DNA from: Subtercola vilae
GTDB lineage: Bacteria > Actinomycetota > Actinomycetes > Actinomycetales > Microbacteriaceae
DNA length: 64,000 nucleotides
Direction: 5' to 3'
NCBI RefSeq assembly: GCF_004923255.1
Contig: NZ_QYRT01000011.1
Coordinates: 40,978-104,977, forward strand
Under the pieces are notes generated by a model. That model worked only from the letters and a program-made list of their open reading frames with translations. It was not told the DNA's origin and did no database searches. Both the position numbers and the translations under genes were made by a program. Below, piece after piece: positions 63,501-64,000 of the stretch (positions are counted from its first letter, which is position 1; each line of letters opens with the position of its first letter).

Positions 63501-64000
63501 GCACCCGAGCCTGTGCCAGCGCCTGCCCAGCCCGCCTGCACCTCGCTGCCGTCGGCCCCGCTGCCACCCCGGGCCTGGTCTGCGAGCAGCTCGAGGTCGT
63601 ACAGCGGGCGCCCCTTCTCAGCCCCACCCGCCAGCTGCGCGGTGGTGATCGCCGCCGAGAGTCGGTGGTAGCCCTCCTGTCTGCGCGCCAGAATCACGAG
63701 ATGGGTGCCTTCGGGGTCGGCAAATCCGTTCTGCGGTTTGCTGAGCCCGAGCGACAGTTCCGCGCCGAACACGGTGGCAACGCTCGGGTATGCCTCGGCC
63801 GCCTCGGCCAGGTGCACCACCCCGTAGAAGCCGTCGTGATCGGTGAGGGCGATGCCGTGCATCCGGAGCCGTGCCGCCTCTTCGAGCAACTCTTCGGGAG
63901 ATGAAGCTCCGTCGAGAAAGCTGAAGTTCGAGTGCGCGTGCAGTTCGGCGTACGGCACCACCGGGGTGCCGTCGCCACCGGACTCTGGTGGCGACGGCAC
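60596..64000 (-). CDS. dnaE2: Error-prone DNA polymerase DnaE2 (ImuC), 5' end outside window
   Basis: Translesion polymerase of the C family used in SOS mutagenesis with ImuA and ImuB. The visible 1134 residues start before the PHP domain (YAELHAHSNFSFLDGASSPE). They include the catalytic Asp cluster PDIDVDFDSGRREEVIQYVY, the LVKFDLLGLGMLSAL and FNFGFAESHSNSFALLVYAS-type segments, and an OB fold near the C-terminus. The lack of a beta-binding tail and of a tau-binding domain fits DnaE2 rather than DnaE1. The frame is open to the window edge, so the true start and any imuA-imuB neighbours lie beyond it. Confidence 0.94.
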   Translation of the reverse strand: MPSPPESGGDGTPVVPYAELHAHSNFSFLDGASSPEELLEEAARLRMHGIALTDHDGFYGVVHLAEAAEAYPSVATVFGAELSLGLSKPQNGFADPEGTHLVILARRQEGYHRLSAAITTAQLAGGAEKGRPLYDLELLADQARGGSGADGSEVQAGWAGAGTGSGAGSPRASGSVAWTVLTGCRKGAVRQALEAEGLPGASRELDRLVALFGRDNVLVELFDHGNPLDSDANDALYELALKHKVNAVATGNVHYATPKQFPLAQALAAVRARRSLDDLEGWLPASAGSHLRSGAEMAARFGRYPGVVERTVEVADDLSFQLRTAKPRLPRQEVPEGHTPMSYLRHLVDENMASHYPHATAADRQRIESELAVIEQKDFPGYFLIVWDIVRHAREQGILCQGRGSAANSAVCFILDITAVDSIFFKLPFERFLSSLRDEEPDIDVDFDSGRREEVIQYVYTKYGRRNAAQVANVITYRPKFAVRDMAKALGHSPGQQDAWSKQIERWGPAIATQDHDIPPAVVGLAEQVLKFPRHMGIHSGGMVLTDRPVGEVCPIENGRMDGRTVLQWDKDDCAWMGLVKFDLLGLGMLSALQHSFDLVRENLGEDWNLKNIPKEEEGVYDMLCRADSIGVFQVESRAQMGTLPRLQPRRFYDLVVEIALIRPGPIQGGAVHPYIRRKLGLEPVTYLHPSMQESLERTLGVPLFQEQLMQVAQAVGNCTPEDADLLRRAMGSKRGIEKISSLKEKLFAGMAENGIEPDVAEEIYQKIEAFANFGFAESHSNSFALLVYASSWFKLHYPAAFLASLLRAQPMGFYSPQTLVADARRHGVVVHRPDIQRSGVQAGLEPRQAPDSATNLVTPTGMPACAVFEQPPVSGKFDRDAVAAADVAVHTARHRRDGTLDVRLGLADITSIGEKVGQRIVAERDRGGPYRSMADVARRNDLNTTQMEALASAGAFTSLNLTRREALWEAGNAAQDKSEYLPGTFVSVQPPLLPMLSPTEQVIYDLWSTGISPDDHPVSHSRELLSDRGALPISALMTTENGRRIEVGGVVTHRQRPATASGMTFVNLEDETGILNVICSVGVWDRYRRVAREAPAMIVRGIIERSPEGILNLIADRFELLPLGAPTRSRDFR

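Overview
The window is high-GC DNA from an actinomycete, most likely Microbacteriaceae. The evidence is a mIHF-type nucleoid protein next to guanylate kinase, a helicase-dead PriA, a Trp-associated membrane protein and an HGxxPAAW-type protein inside the trp cluster, a type 2 PyrF, a 13E12/DUF222-HNH protein, and no trpF between trpC and trpB. GTG starts and 4-nt stop/start overlaps are common. Almost everything is conserved housekeeping DNA. I found no prophage, insertion sequence, CRISPR array or defence cluster.

Layout. 1-6.5 kb: Rel (p)ppGpp synthetase/hydrolase, an AbiEi-like protein overlapping its 3' end in antisense, then a DUF349 protein and a membrane cyclophilin (minus strand) divergent from rarA. 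6.5-17.6 kb: rpsD with a long leader and a strong terminator, two small membrane proteins, alaS-ruvX-mltG, aroE-aroC-aroK-aroB, efp and nusB. 17.6-27.9 kb: pyrR-pyrB-pyrC-(PH-like)-carA-carB-pyrF-(mIHF+gmk), a chain in which every junction overlaps. A PyrR-binding RNA loop sits at its head, and rpoZ follows. 28-35.2 kb: coaBC-metK-priA-fmt-rsmB. 35.2-37.8 kb: the only accessory-looking patch, a DUF222-HNH protein and a small membrane protein between rsmB and rpe. 37.8-47.8 kb: rpe, hisE, hisG-hisF-hisI running directly into trpE, then trpC-trpB-trpA and lgt. 47.9-55.5 kb: gltB-gltD and pyk. 55.5-64 kb: a GH114-like lipoprotein, tRNA-Leu(CAA) on the minus strand, an ANTAR response regulator, a hotdog thioesterase, polA, and convergently dnaE2, whose 5' end lies outside the window.

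How the genes fit together. The aro genes make chorismate for trpE-trpC-trpB-trpA. The pyr chain makes UMP and ends in GMP kinase. hisI and trpE overlap by 1 nt, so the two pathways are probably co-transcribed, which suits actinobacteria that use one isomerase (PriA/HisA) for both.

The best leads are modest. They are a single reading frame joining the nucleoid protein mIHF to guanylate kinase; a PyrR loop that can sequester the pyrR ribosome-binding site; a recurring TANNNT-N6-start arrangement implying leaderless transcripts at several genes; a 20-bp perfect inverted repeat between polA and dnaE2; and several short tandem or inverted intergenic repeats. No convincing undescribed multi-gene system is visible.
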